Origin: Streptomyces parvus
GTDB taxonomy: Bacteria > Actinomycetota > Actinomycetes > Streptomycetales > Streptomycetaceae
Length of the DNA: 64,000 bases
Direction of reading: 5' to 3'
NCBI RefSeq assembly: GCF_032121415.1
Contig: NZ_CP135079.1
Location: forward strand, 1 to 64,000
The notes beneath the pieces are model-generated. The model was not told the origin of the DNA and made no database searches. It worked only from the letters and a program-made list of their open reading frames with translations. Position 1 is the first letter of the stretch. Every line of letters starts with the position of its first letter. The position numbers and the translations under genes are program-made. Positions 1 to 7,414 of the stretch are shown here, one piece after another.

Positions 1-26
1 CACGACAAGGAGCACGGAGCGCTCTG

Positions 27-581
27 CTAGAGCCTGCGCCGCAGCAGAGCGGAGACACGCTGAGTGAACCACGCACTGAGCAGACCGATGGTAGCCCCAG
101 CAACGACATCGCTGGGGTAATGAGCACCCGACTGCACCCGCTCAACCGCCACCACGACCGCCGGCACCGCACATACCCCACCCACGCTCGACCACGAAAA
201 AGCGACCCCGGCAGTAAACGCGACAGCAGCCGCAGTATGGCCGGAGGGGAAGGATGAAGAATCCGGCCGGTCGTCTGCTTCGTCGTGCGGGAACCATTCC
301 TTCGGCGGCCTGGACCGGTCAACGAGCTGTTTGCCCACACCATTGGAGACCAACTGCGCCAACGCGAGAGCAACCAGGCCGGTAACCGCGGCCTTCCGGC
401 CCCGCCCCCCGCCGCCCGCAGCCATCGCTGCTGCCGCGACGCACCACAGCTTCGAACTCTCCGCAGCCTCCTCCACGAGCGACAGCACCCGGCCGGCGTG
501 GGCCGGAATGCGCAAACCCGCCTGCTGCGTCACGAACCGGTCGGCGCTCTTCAACCCCGTCAGCAAACTCATGAGCTGCAC
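27..581 (-). CDS. PAP2-family phosphatase (lipid phosphatase-like)
   Basis: Membrane phosphatase of the PAP2 superfamily, which removes phosphate from lipid or isoprenoid phosphates. The three signature motifs are visible: KQLVDRSRP (about residues 84-92), SFPSGHTAAA (about 109-118) and the SGAHYPSDVVAG block (about 151-162) carrying the second catalytic His and the Asp. Hydrophobic stretches flank the motifs, as expected for a small multi-span protein. At 184 residues it is a compact member. The start is GTG at 581, with an in-frame ATG three codons later (572) as a credible alternative. Its substrate cannot be told from sequence, and the neighbours give no hint. Confidence 0.85.
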   Translation of the reverse strand: MQLMSLLTGLKSADRFVTQQAGLRIPAHAGRVLSLVEEAAESSKLWCVAAAAMAAGGGGRGRKAAVTGLVALALAQLVSNGVGKQLVDRSRPPKEWFPHDEADDRPDSSSFPSGHTAAAVAFTAGVAFSWSSVGGVCAVPAVVVAVERVQSGAHYPSDVVAGATIGLLSAWFTQRVSALLRRRL

Positions 582-726
582 CTATCCCCGGGGCGGCAGT
601 TCACACACCCAACGCCGGCGACGCATTAGCACGGATCGGGGCTGCGCGGGTCCGGATCGACTCCATGACTTTCACCGAAGCTTCGGTCTCTTCACCAACA
701 GATAGCGCGATGCGATCGGGGCCTCT

Positions 727-1146
727 TCACACCGTGCGGTGCATCCCCACCGAGGCCGGTGCGGTCTGGCGGAAGCCGAACTTCTCGTAGAGGTGCCGGG
801 CCTCGCCGTCAGCAATGAGGGAGACATACGCACCGGCTGGGGCCCGGCGCTCCAACTCGCCTATCAACTCGGCCATGATTCGTTTCCCAAGGCCCCGTCC
901 CTGGTGGGCGGGAAGGACACAGATGTCGACAACCTGGAAGAAACAACCGCCATCGCCGATCACCCGCCCCATGCCGACCGGCTCACCGCCGTGCCGTATC
1001 TGGACCGCGTGCCAGGTGTTCGGTAGACCCAGCGCCGCAGCTTCGGGGGACTTCGCACTCAACCCCGCCGCGGGCCGCAGCCGCAGATAGTTCTCGATGG
1101 TAGGCACCTCGACCGAGAGGACGTAAGGGTCAGTACTCATTTTCAT
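727..1146 (-). CDS. GNAT-family N-acetyltransferase
   Basis: Acetyl-CoA-dependent acyltransferase of about 139 residues, the usual size of a single GNAT domain. The acetyl-CoA-binding block is clear: VVDICVLPAHQGRGLGKRIM (motif A, with Q-x-x-G-x-G around residues 82-87), followed by an alpha helix and the C-terminal ARHLYEKFGFRQT motif B. Substrate is unknown. ATG at 1146 gives MKMSTDP; the second ATG at 1140 could equally be used. It stands alone between the PAP2 gene and a stretch of broken genes. Confidence 0.85.
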   Translation of the reverse strand: MKMSTDPYVLSVEVPTIENYLRLRPAAGLSAKSPEAAALGLPNTWHAVQIRHGGEPVGMGRVIGDGGCFFQVVDICVLPAHQGRGLGKRIMAELIGELERRAPAGAYVSLIADGEARHLYEKFGFRQTAPASVGMHRTV

Positions 1147-1266
1147 ACATTACATGTTAGGTGAGTTCGGTAGGCGTCGTCCAACCAGGGCGGGCCTCCC
1201 GGTGGTTGAGTCCTGCTGGGAAGGTGCCCCTCCCCTCGACCACTGAAGGGAGTTCGACGACGTCAC

Positions 1267-1560
1267 TCATGCCCGCAGCGCGTGATGCTCATCGGCCGGC
1301 AGAAGGCGATCAGGCCGGAGCCAGCCGCGGCGGTGCGCCAACTCGGCGTAGACCGAGGCGATGCATTCCTGGTCGTAGCCTCCCGGCATCAACTCCTGGA
1401 ACATGCTGGCCAAACCGGTGCCGGCCAGCCCCTCGGCTTACCCAGGAACGCTAGCCTTCAGCCCATACCTCGGGCTGGCATTCCACGAACAGCAGGTGAT
1501 CCACCAGCATCCGCAGCGCCTCGTCATGCTGCGAGAACATGCCGGGGCGCCGGCGGGCAG
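1267..1560 (-). pseudogene. remnant of a small unrecognised protein gene, frame-broken
   Basis: Two short protein-like segments follow each other on the minus strand in different frames. Codons from about 1560 to 1451 give MFSQHDEALRMLVDHLLFVE and ECQPEVWAEG; codons from about 1440 to 1267 give MFQELMPGGYDQECIASVYA and then AELAHRRGWLRPDRLLPA before a TGA. Both read like ordinary charged, Leu-rich protein and together would make about 90 residues. I infer one gene split by a frameshift near 1445. I do not recognise the family. Confidence 0.35.
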
Positions 1561-1571
1561 AGTTCACCTGC

Positions 1572-2277
1572 TCAACGAGATGGGGCCGCTTTGGGACTTG
1601 CCTCGGCGGTCCTCTGGAGGGCCGCGTCCGTGTCCGTAGTGACCAGCGCGCTGTTGATGTCGGCGCCGGCCAGCGCGCCGGCCACTGCGGAAGCCCCGAC
1701 CTGGGCAACCAGATCGGTAGCGTTGCCTGCCACCCACACACCCGGCACCTCGGTGGTGCCGACCATGCCGGAGGCGAGGATACCGATGGGCTCATCTCGC
1801 ATCTCCCAGCCGTGGCAGTGCACCACACTGTGTCCCCAGTGCTCGGCGAGCCCGGGCACCTGTGGCAGCTCGTCCTTCAGGCCGGTGGCCACGAGGACGC
1901 GGCGGCCGTCGGCCCGGGTGACGGTGAACCGCAGGTCCCCGTCCGCCGACGGGGCCGCAGGCTCGGCCGCGACCACCTCGCCGAGCACGACGCGTCCGCC
2001 GTACTGGCGCACCTGCTCCCGGCCCCGTCGAAGGATCTCGGGCGGGGGGTGCCGTCCAGGGCGAGGAGGCCGTACACGGCCTTCGCGGGCGCGTTGCGCG
2101 GGGAGCCGCTGTCGATCACGATGACCGAGCGGCGGGCGCGGGCGAGGATCAGTGCACCGTTCAGTCCTGCGGCACCCCGCCGATCACCACCGCGTCGACG
2201 GTCCCCTCGGCCAGCGCGTTGGTCGTGTACGGAGGAGTCGTCACAGCCGTGGCCTCCTGCATTTCCTTGTCAGTCAT
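1572..2277 (-). pseudogene. FAD/NAD(P)-dependent oxidoreductase (thioredoxin-reductase-like), frameshifted
   Basis: Three frames on the minus strand join into one flavoprotein. It starts MTDKEMQEATAVTTPPY at 2277 and reaches AVVIGG, where one G is missing from the expected GGGAAG dinucleotide-binding loop. The next frame continues GLNGALILARARRSVIVIDS through ALDGTP to about 2040. There an extra C in a C-run shifts the frame again into REQVRQYGGRVVLGEVVAAE. The C-terminal part carries GNATDLVAQVGASAVAGALA, the usual FAD-contacting motif of the TrxR-like family, then ALVTTDTDAAL. Total length would be about 235 residues, shorter than the roughly 310 of full family members. Both shifts lie in G or C runs, so sequencing error is possible, but the neighbours are also broken. 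Confidence 0.65.
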
Positions 2278-2316
2278 GGTTCGGTCAACCTTCGAGTGTT
2301 GGGTGGTCGGAGGGGG

Positions 2317-2457
2317 TCAGCTGTTCAGAAGGCCCAGGATGTGGTCCGCGATCGTCTTGGGCTGTTCGAGGTGCAGGAAGTGCCCTGCGCCGGGTATGAC
2401 GATGCGTTCGAAGCCGTTCGTGAACAGGTCGTCCATGCCGTCGCTCACCGTCCCCGT
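2317..2457 (-). pseudogene. C-terminal fragment of an alpha/beta hydrolase
   Basis: A minus-strand frame gives DDLFTNGFERIVIPGAGHFL, then HLEQPKTIADHILGLLNS and a stop. This is the characteristic end of alpha/beta-hydrolase proteins, with the catalytic His in GAGHFLHLEQP. Nothing upstream supplies the nucleophile elbow or oxyanion region, so only about 45 residues survive. The fragment abuts an MFS-like fragment in another frame. Confidence 0.6.
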
Positions 2458-2459
2458 AC

Positions 2460-2540
2460 GTCGACCCCTTGTCGATCTGGGTGAGCAGGAGCATGCCCGC
2501 CGTGCCAGCGGCCAGGCCGGTCACGGCCATCACCCTCACA
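2460..2540 (-). pseudogene. short MFS-transporter-like transmembrane fragment
   Basis: A minus-strand frame gives RVMAVTGLAAGTAGMLLLTQ followed by IDKGSTYGDG. This resembles one transmembrane helix and its following loop in drug/proton antiporters (family knowledge). Only about 25 residues remain before the frame runs into the hydrolase fragment. I read it as transporter debris fused to debris of another gene. Confidence 0.4.
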
Positions 2541-2746
2541 CGCCGGTATCGGCCCGAACGTCACACCGGTGCCGACCGATTGTCAGAGATGGGATGACCT
2601 CTAAAGGCCTCGTCAGCAGGGGAAAGCAAGCAGTAAGATCCACTCCAGGCGTGCAGCACTCCGCCTCTGCTCAACTCCATTTCATCTCGTTTCGCGCTAT
2701 TCCGCCCTCTCTGCGCGCGTATTGCCGTGCATACACGGCGGGCCAA

Positions 2747-4501
2747 ATGAAGGGGTCACCCCAGTTGAAGACCAGTACCCGGCTGAGACCGGTGTCCGCG
2801 GCCGTCGTCCTCGCCACGGCAGGGGGTTTCCTCGCCGCCTCGCCCGCTTCGGCCGCCACTCCGTGCAAGACGAACCACTTCACCCGCATGTTCTACCCGA
2901 ACACCACCTTCTCCGGTGTCCCGAAGAAGACTGACTGCGACAACGTGATGGACCAGAACTGGGGCACGGGGGCTCCAGCCTCCGGGCTCCCGACGAACAA
3001 CTTCGGCGTTCGGTACAGCCTGGTGCGCGACTTCGGGAACGGCGGCCCCTTCAGCTTCACCGCCGCCGCCCGCGACGGCGTCCGCGTCTACCTTGACGGC
3101 GTACGCACGATCAACATCTGGAAGAACGTCTCCACCACCCAGAAGAAGACCGTCAACGTCACGGTCCCCAGCGGCAAGCACACCCTGCGCATCGACTACG
3201 TGAACTGGACCGGCGCCGCCAACGTCTCCTTCGCGTACGCGCCCCGCACCTCAGCGGCCGTCGACAAGACCAAGCCCCGCACGCCCGCCGGCATCACGGC
3301 GACGTACAACGCGACCACCAGCAAGTCCACCGTCCGCTGGTCCCCGAACGTGGACATGGACCTCGCCGGATACCGCGTCTACCGCCGCCTCAAGGGCACG
3401 GCCGCCTACAGCAAGGTCGCCCAGACCACAGCCACTTCGTACGTGGACACCCCGCGCGCCACCGGCCAGGTCTTTTACTACGAGGCCCGCGCCTATGACA
3501 AGGCGGGCAACGAGTCCACCGGCACCGCCGACATCCCCGTCGTCACCGCCGACAAGACCGCTCCGGCACGCGTCGTCCCCACCGTCACCATGGGAACCGA
3601 TCAGACACGCGAGAGCTACCTCCTGACCTGGAAAGCCGTCCCGGACGCCGCCCGGTATCGCGTGCTGCGCCTGATCCTGCACTCCGGCGTCCCCAGGGCC
3701 TGGACCGAGGTCGCACGGACCACCGGCACCACCTACACCGACTACGTGCCGGCACTGGGCGCGAACATCGCCTACCGCGTCGAGGCATACGACACCGCAG
3801 GTAACGCGGCCCCCGCCTCCGCCGAGGACGAGGTGTACCCAAACGCCTTCTGGCACCCCCGGCTCAACGACGTCACCATCTCCTACCAGGGCAGCAACAC
3901 CGCGCTCCTGCAGTGGACCCAACCACTGGACACCTTCGCCATCCGCTGGTCCGAGTACCGTCTGCACCGCACCCTGAGCACCCACACGCCATCCGGCGAA
4001 GCGACCGACAGCCCGGAACACTGCCTATCCCTCAGCTACCAGCAGGAAGCCGGCCGCCTCAGCTTCCGCTGCACGGCCACCGTTGCGCCGGGAGCGACGA
4101 ACACCCTCACCGTGGAGCCGTATCACGACGCCTCGATGCGCGCTCTGCCCAGCGCCCCCATATCCGTCACGGTCCCGGCCGCGCCCGCCCCCGCCACTGG
4201 TTTCCGGGGCCTCCTCGACGGCAACGTCGTCAACCTCAGCTGGACCCCGGCTGCGCCCGGAGCCGTGGACCACTACGAGATACACGACGGCTTCTGGTAC
4301 CCGGCAACCGCACCCGACGCCAAAGACCGGTTCTACTCCCTCAACAAGATCAAGGTCCCTGGCGACGCCAGCTCACTCAGATGGCCCTACCTTGCCTCCT
4401 CGAATCAGTGGTACGTCATCGTTGCCGTCGCCGCCGACGGTACGAAGGAGACTCTTGAGCAGTCGCCGCGCATCCCTCCGCCCACACCCGCGACAGACTG
4501 A
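2747..4501 (+). CDS. secreted PA14-domain / fibronectin type III protein
   Basis: Exported protein of 584 residues, probably an extracellular adhesin or glycan-binding protein. From ATG 2747 the N-terminus has basic residues (KTSTRLRP), a hydrophobic core and an ASPASAA cleavage site near residue 38. Residues about 45-165 look like a PA14 domain: the YPNTTFSG strand, DGVRVYLDGV, and LRIDYVNWTGAANVSFAYAP. Two or three fibronectin type III modules follow (MDLAGYRVYRR, YEARAYDKAGNEST, YRVEAYDTAGNAAP), then a diverged third region to the end. No catalytic domain is seen. The frame is open well upstream, but the signal peptide fixes the start near 2747. Confidence 0.8.
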   Translation: MKGSPQLKTSTRLRPVSAAVVLATAGGFLAASPASAATPCKTNHFTRMFYPNTTFSGVPKKTDCDNVMDQNWGTGAPASGLPTNNFGVRYSLVRDFGNGGPFSFTAAARDGVRVYLDGVRTINIWKNVSTTQKKTVNVTVPSGKHTLRIDYVNWTGAANVSFAYAPRTSAAVDKTKPRTPAGITATYNATTSKSTVRWSPNVDMDLAGYRVYRRLKGTAAYSKVAQTTATSYVDTPRATGQVFYYEARAYDKAGNESTGTADIPVVTADKTAPARVVPTVTMGTDQTRESYLLTWKAVPDAARYRVLRLILHSGVPRAWTEVARTTGTTYTDYVPALGANIAYRVEAYDTAGNAAPASAEDEVYPNAFWHPRLNDVTISYQGSNTALLQWTQPLDTFAIRWSEYRLHRTLSTHTPSGEATDSPEHCLSLSYQQEAGRLSFRCTATVAPGATNTLTVEPYHDASMRALPSAPISVTVPAAPAPATGFRGLLDGNVVNLSWTPAAPGAVDHYEIHDGFWYPATAPDAKDRFYSLNKIKVPGDASSLRWPYLASSNQWYVIVAVAADGTKETLEQSPRIPPPTPATD

Positions 4502-4509
4502 CGACATAC

Positions 4510-4531
4510 AGGGCCGCCCAGGCGGGCCCTC
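4510..4531 (+). terminator. GC-rich hairpin after the PA14 gene
   Basis: AGGGCCGCC and GGCGGGCCCT form a stem with one bulged G and a two-base loop, eight bases past the PA14-protein stop codon. There is no long T run, as is usual in Streptomyces. Confidence 0.5.
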
Positions 4532-4956
4532 GTGATCTCGCCCGGTGCGGCAGAGCTGCCGGGGGGGCCGCAAGGCTCCTGCGGGGAAGGCCCACCAGGT
4601 CGACAGGGAAGAGGGCATCGAGAGCCCCCGCGCGGCAGGTGAGCGCCATACGCGTGAGCACCCCCGACAAGGCGTTGACGGGATATCCGAGCGGCGAGGA
4701 ACTGAACTACCGGTCGGTCGGGGGCAGCAGCACACTGGGACACTCACGGAGCGGTCCGGCCCGGCACGCCGCGCCGGGCAGACTGTCCCCGCCTATGTTG
4801 CGGAGCGGTCCCGTAGTGGGCGGAAGGGCTACGGACGTCTGGGCGGTGAGACGTCGAGGTTGTGGACGCGATCAACTGCGCACCCGGCCGAGATGCGGGG
4901 TCGGTGTCCGGAGGTGAAGGTGGGAGAGACCCATCCCTCTATCTCCTTGGAGCGTC
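4532..4956. other. non-coding interval, nothing recognised
   Basis: About 425 bases between the PA14-protein terminator and the small membrane protein. Open frames here have unnatural compositions on both strands and no family motif. It presumably holds the promoter of the downstream small gene. Confidence 0.4.
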
Positions 4957-5202
4957 ATGATCGTCAAGATGTTGCATGAGAAGGGCCTGAAGGCCGAGCA
5001 CGCCTACACTGCGGCGTTCGCCTCGATCGGTCTGTCCGTCGTGTCCTGGTGCGGATCAATGAAGGCGGAGTCGGCCGGCACAGCGCGGGCCGACCGGTGG
5101 GGCATCTTCGTCGGGGAATGGGCACCCACCTTCTTCGCCCTTGGCTTGGCCCTGGCGAACTACGAACGCGACCACGACCTCCTCCACCCCATCACCCACT
5201 GA
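4957..5202 (+). CDS. small membrane-associated protein of unknown function
   Basis: An 81-residue protein preceded by a TTGGAG ribosome-binding site six bases from the ATG. A hydrophobic segment, TAAFASIGLSVVSWC (about 18-32), is followed by a charged middle (MKAESAGTARADRWG) and a second hydrophobic segment, WAPTFFALGLALANYE (about 55-70), ending in acidic and His-rich residues. This suggests a two-helix membrane protein. Such short proteins are widespread in Streptomyces, but I do not know a function. No partner gene is adjacent. Confidence 0.7.
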   Translation: MIVKMLHEKGLKAEHAYTAAFASIGLSVVSWCGSMKAESAGTARADRWGIFVGEWAPTFFALGLALANYERDHDLLHPITH

Positions 5203-5654
5203 CCCACTCCAACCTTCCGCCAGAGGGCCCCGGCGGCCTCCAGTGACCAGAGGCGGCCTCCGGGACCGCATAGCCGGGCGGCGGGCGGAGGTGCGGGCTG
5301 TCGACGCGGGGGCGAGCATCGAGAGTGCGGACGGCAGCTCCGGGTCCATCCCGCCGAGCGTTCCGGCTCGCCGGCCGGGTGGTGGACGGCTGCCGCGCTC
5401 TCCATGCCTCCCGCGTTCTCAAGGATGGGAACGCAATAGCGGCCCCGCCAACACTGCGCCAGGCTCACCGCGGCGCAGTGTTGGCGGGTCTGCTGCCGTG
5501 GTCGGCGCGGTTGCCAGGCCGAACGGCCGCGTACCCGTCCAGGGCGCTGTCCGGCGGCGCTCCTCCCGCAGGGCCTTGGGGAGCGGGCTCGCAGTGCACG
5601 GTCCTCGGGTCCAGACTGGAATGAGGAGGGTCCTCAAGTGAGCAAGGAGGAGCC
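5203..5654. other. non-coding interval holding a long inverted repeat
   Basis: About 450 bases with no convincing gene. It contains the 17-bp perfect inverted repeat at 5444-5488. The ribosome-binding site of the following cupin gene (GAGCAAGGAGG, 5641-5651) lies at its end. Confidence 0.5.
5444..5488. repeat. perfect 17-bp inverted repeat, 11-base loop
   Basis: CCCGCCAACACTGCGCC (5444-5460) and its exact reverse complement GGCGCAGTGTTGGCGGG (5472-5488) are separated by an 11-base loop. It could be a strong terminator, a regulatory hairpin or a relic of a mobile element. No T run follows on either strand. Confidence 0.8.
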
Positions 5655-6020
5655 ATGACATCGACGACGCGGAAGGACACCCCTGTCGTCATCGAGAGTG
5701 ACGGGGTCGAGGTGCGTGTTCAGGACGTCGGCGGCGACATGTCCGTTGCCTTCATGACGTTCCCCAAAGGCACAGACATGGGGCCAGCGCTCAAAGGGCT
5801 GCCCAACGACCTCTGCCCGTGCCCGCATTGGGGCTACCTCTTCAAAGGCCGGTTGAAGATGCGGACGCCCCACGGCGACGAGGTCTACGAAGCGGGCGAA
5901 GCTTTCTATTGGTCGCCCGGACACGCGCCGGTGGCGCTGGAGGACTGCGAGTACGTCGACTTCTCACCAGCCAAGAAGTTCGACGAGGTCGTCGAACACA
6001 TCAAGGCACAGGGGGGATGA
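5655..6020 (+). CDS. cupin-fold protein
   Basis: Small beta-barrel protein of 121 residues. The core shows cupin-like features: CPHWGYLFKGRLKMRT with a His and a gly-rich turn (about 55-70), HGDEVYEAGEAFYWSPGHAP (about 73-92) and a final acidic strand. The second block keeps the spacing of a cupin motif 2, with one His (PGH), so metal binding is plausible but not shown. An AGGAGG Shine-Dalgarno (5646-5651) lies just before the ATG. Function is unknown. It sits alone before a degraded kinase remnant. Confidence 0.7.
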   Translation: MTSTTRKDTPVVIESDGVEVRVQDVGGDMSVAFMTFPKGTDMGPALKGLPNDLCPCPHWGYLFKGRLKMRTPHGDEVYEAGEAFYWSPGHAPVALEDCEYVDFSPAKKFDEVVEHIKAQGG

Positions 6021-6302
6021 CGGGCGCGAGGACGCTGGGAGGGCTTCGGAGGCCGGAGACCGCCCCGTGCGGGAACGGGTCTGGCCGCTGAGGGATACGC
6101 AGCGAACGCCCCGGCACGCGGCATGATGTCCGGCACGTTCTCCACCGCGCCCACGCCGCCTCGCACCGAACGGGCTTCCACGGACCGCCCAGGCTCGGAG
6201 CGCACAGTTCGACGAGAGCGGGCCGTCGGAGGCCGACGAGCTTGAGGCGATGTGATCGATGAACGCAGCGGTGTGGCAGCCCTACCCGCGGCTCGGCTTC
6301 TC

Positions 6303-6600
6303 TCACCGGACGTTGGGTTCGGGGATGCCAGACATCGTCGCGGGAGAGGTCGACCGGGTGCCCGGTGTATCCGCTGTCGGACCGTGCCTGGGTGACGCAC
6401 CGGTGCCGAGCGGGTTGTTGCCGACGTGACCCGTTGGGTGGTCCAGGGTCTCCTGGCCGCCCTCGTCGAGGCCCAGGGTGCGGGCTGCACCGGTGAGTCC
6501 GGCGGACCGCAGCCTGTCGAGGAGGATGCGGGCGCTCGTGCCTGAGAAGCGGACTGGGCGCCGGACGGTTTCGCCGACCCGGGCGACGACGGACGTGCCG
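6303..6600 (-). pseudogene. phosphotransferase (APH-like) N-terminal remnant
   Basis: A minus-strand frame reads SVVARVGETVRRPVRFSG, then ARILLDRLRSAGLTGAARTL and GLDEGGQETLDHPTGHVG before dissolving and stopping at 6303. This matches the N-lobe of aminoglycoside-phosphotransferase-fold enzymes in actinobacteria: a VxRVGxTVRRP strand, a helix, then an LGxDExGxExL strand (family knowledge). Further downstream another frame has AFIDHIASSSSASDGP-like text, perhaps more of the same gene. The kinase HGD and DPG motifs are missing, so it cannot be active. Confidence 0.5.
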
Positions 6601-6717
6601 CCGACCGGTTCGGTCCGGGGCGGTTCGTCCGTATGGCCGGGCCGGACGGCTCAGCAGCCCTGCGAGAGCCTCGCCTGCTCAATCCGCTTCCTTGCAGACC
6701 TCAGGTGCTTGATTATT

Positions 6718-6730
6718 GACCGATCAGTCC
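6718..6730. promoter_or_regulatory. predicted TetR operator upstream of the regulator gene
   Basis: GACCGATCAGTCC here matches 7386-7398 exactly and is a near-palindrome. It lies 11 bases before the tetR-like start codon, so it probably mediates autoregulation. Confidence 0.65.
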
Positions 6731-6740
6731 AGATGAGATT

Positions 6741-7337
6741 ATGGTTCTCGGCGTGGCCAGGACCAAGGAATTCGATCCGGACGCCGCGCTGCAGTCGGCC
6801 CTTGAGCTGTTCTGGCGGCGCGGTTACGAAGCGACGTCGGTGACTGATCTCGTCGAGCACCTCGGCATCGGCCGCGCCAGCATCTACGCGACTTTCGGCA
6901 GCAAGCACGAGCTGTACCTGAAGGCCCTGGACCGGTACGCCGAGATGCGCGACCCGCTTCTCATGTCCGAGCTGTCCCAGCCGGGCCCCGCACTGCCTGC
7001 GGTGCGGGCGCTGGTGCGCCGCTTCGCCGCGGAAGCCGCCTCCCCGGAAGGGCGGCTGAACGGCTGCTTCGTCACCAACACCGCGGCCGAGCTGGCACCG
7101 CACGACCCTGCGGCGGCCCGCCGGGTCGAGATCAGCTGGGAGCACATCGAGACCCTGCTGCACTCCGCGCTCGTGCGGGCCCAGGCCCAGGGAGAGCTCC
7201 CCGAGAGCCGTGATCCGCGAGCGCTGGCCCACATGCTGCTCGTCCTGCTGCAGGGCGTACGCGTCGTCGGCAAGGCGTCGGACGATCCAGCCCGGGTGCG
7301 GGACGCGGCCGAACAGGCACTGTCCCTGCTGGACTGA
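6741..7337 (+). CDS. TetR/AcrR-family transcriptional regulator
   Basis: One-component repressor of 198 residues. The N-terminal helix-turn-helix is typical: ALELFWRRGYEATSVTDLVE, then HLGIGRASIYATFGSKHELY (about residues 18-57). The C-terminal ligand domain is of the type often seen beside drug exporters and short-chain dehydrogenases. ATG 6741 gives an MVLG extension; the internal GTG at 6753, beginning VARTKEFDPDAALQ, matches the usual family N-terminus and may be the true start. Two copies of a GACCGATCAGTCC site, one before this gene and one before the next, suggest it represses itself and the MFS-SDR unit. The inducer is unknown. Confidence 0.9.
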   Translation: MVLGVARTKEFDPDAALQSALELFWRRGYEATSVTDLVEHLGIGRASIYATFGSKHELYLKALDRYAEMRDPLLMSELSQPGPALPAVRALVRRFAAEAASPEGRLNGCFVTNTAAELAPHDPAAARRVEISWEHIETLLHSALVRAQAQGELPESRDPRALAHMLLVLLQGVRVVGKASDDPARVRDAAEQALSLLD

Positions 7338-7384
7338 ATCACACCCGCTCGAGCCGTCAGGCCGCTTCAGCGCGTCTAAATAAT

Positions 7385-7398
7385 GGACCGATCAGTCC
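7385..7398. promoter_or_regulatory. predicted TetR operator upstream of the MFS-SDR unit
   Basis: GGACCGATCAGTCC is a near-perfect 14-bp palindrome, 17 bases before the GTG of the MFS gene. It repeats the sequence found before the tetR-like gene. Confidence 0.7.
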
Positions 7399-7414
7399 AA
7401 TATCAGGGGGAAGT

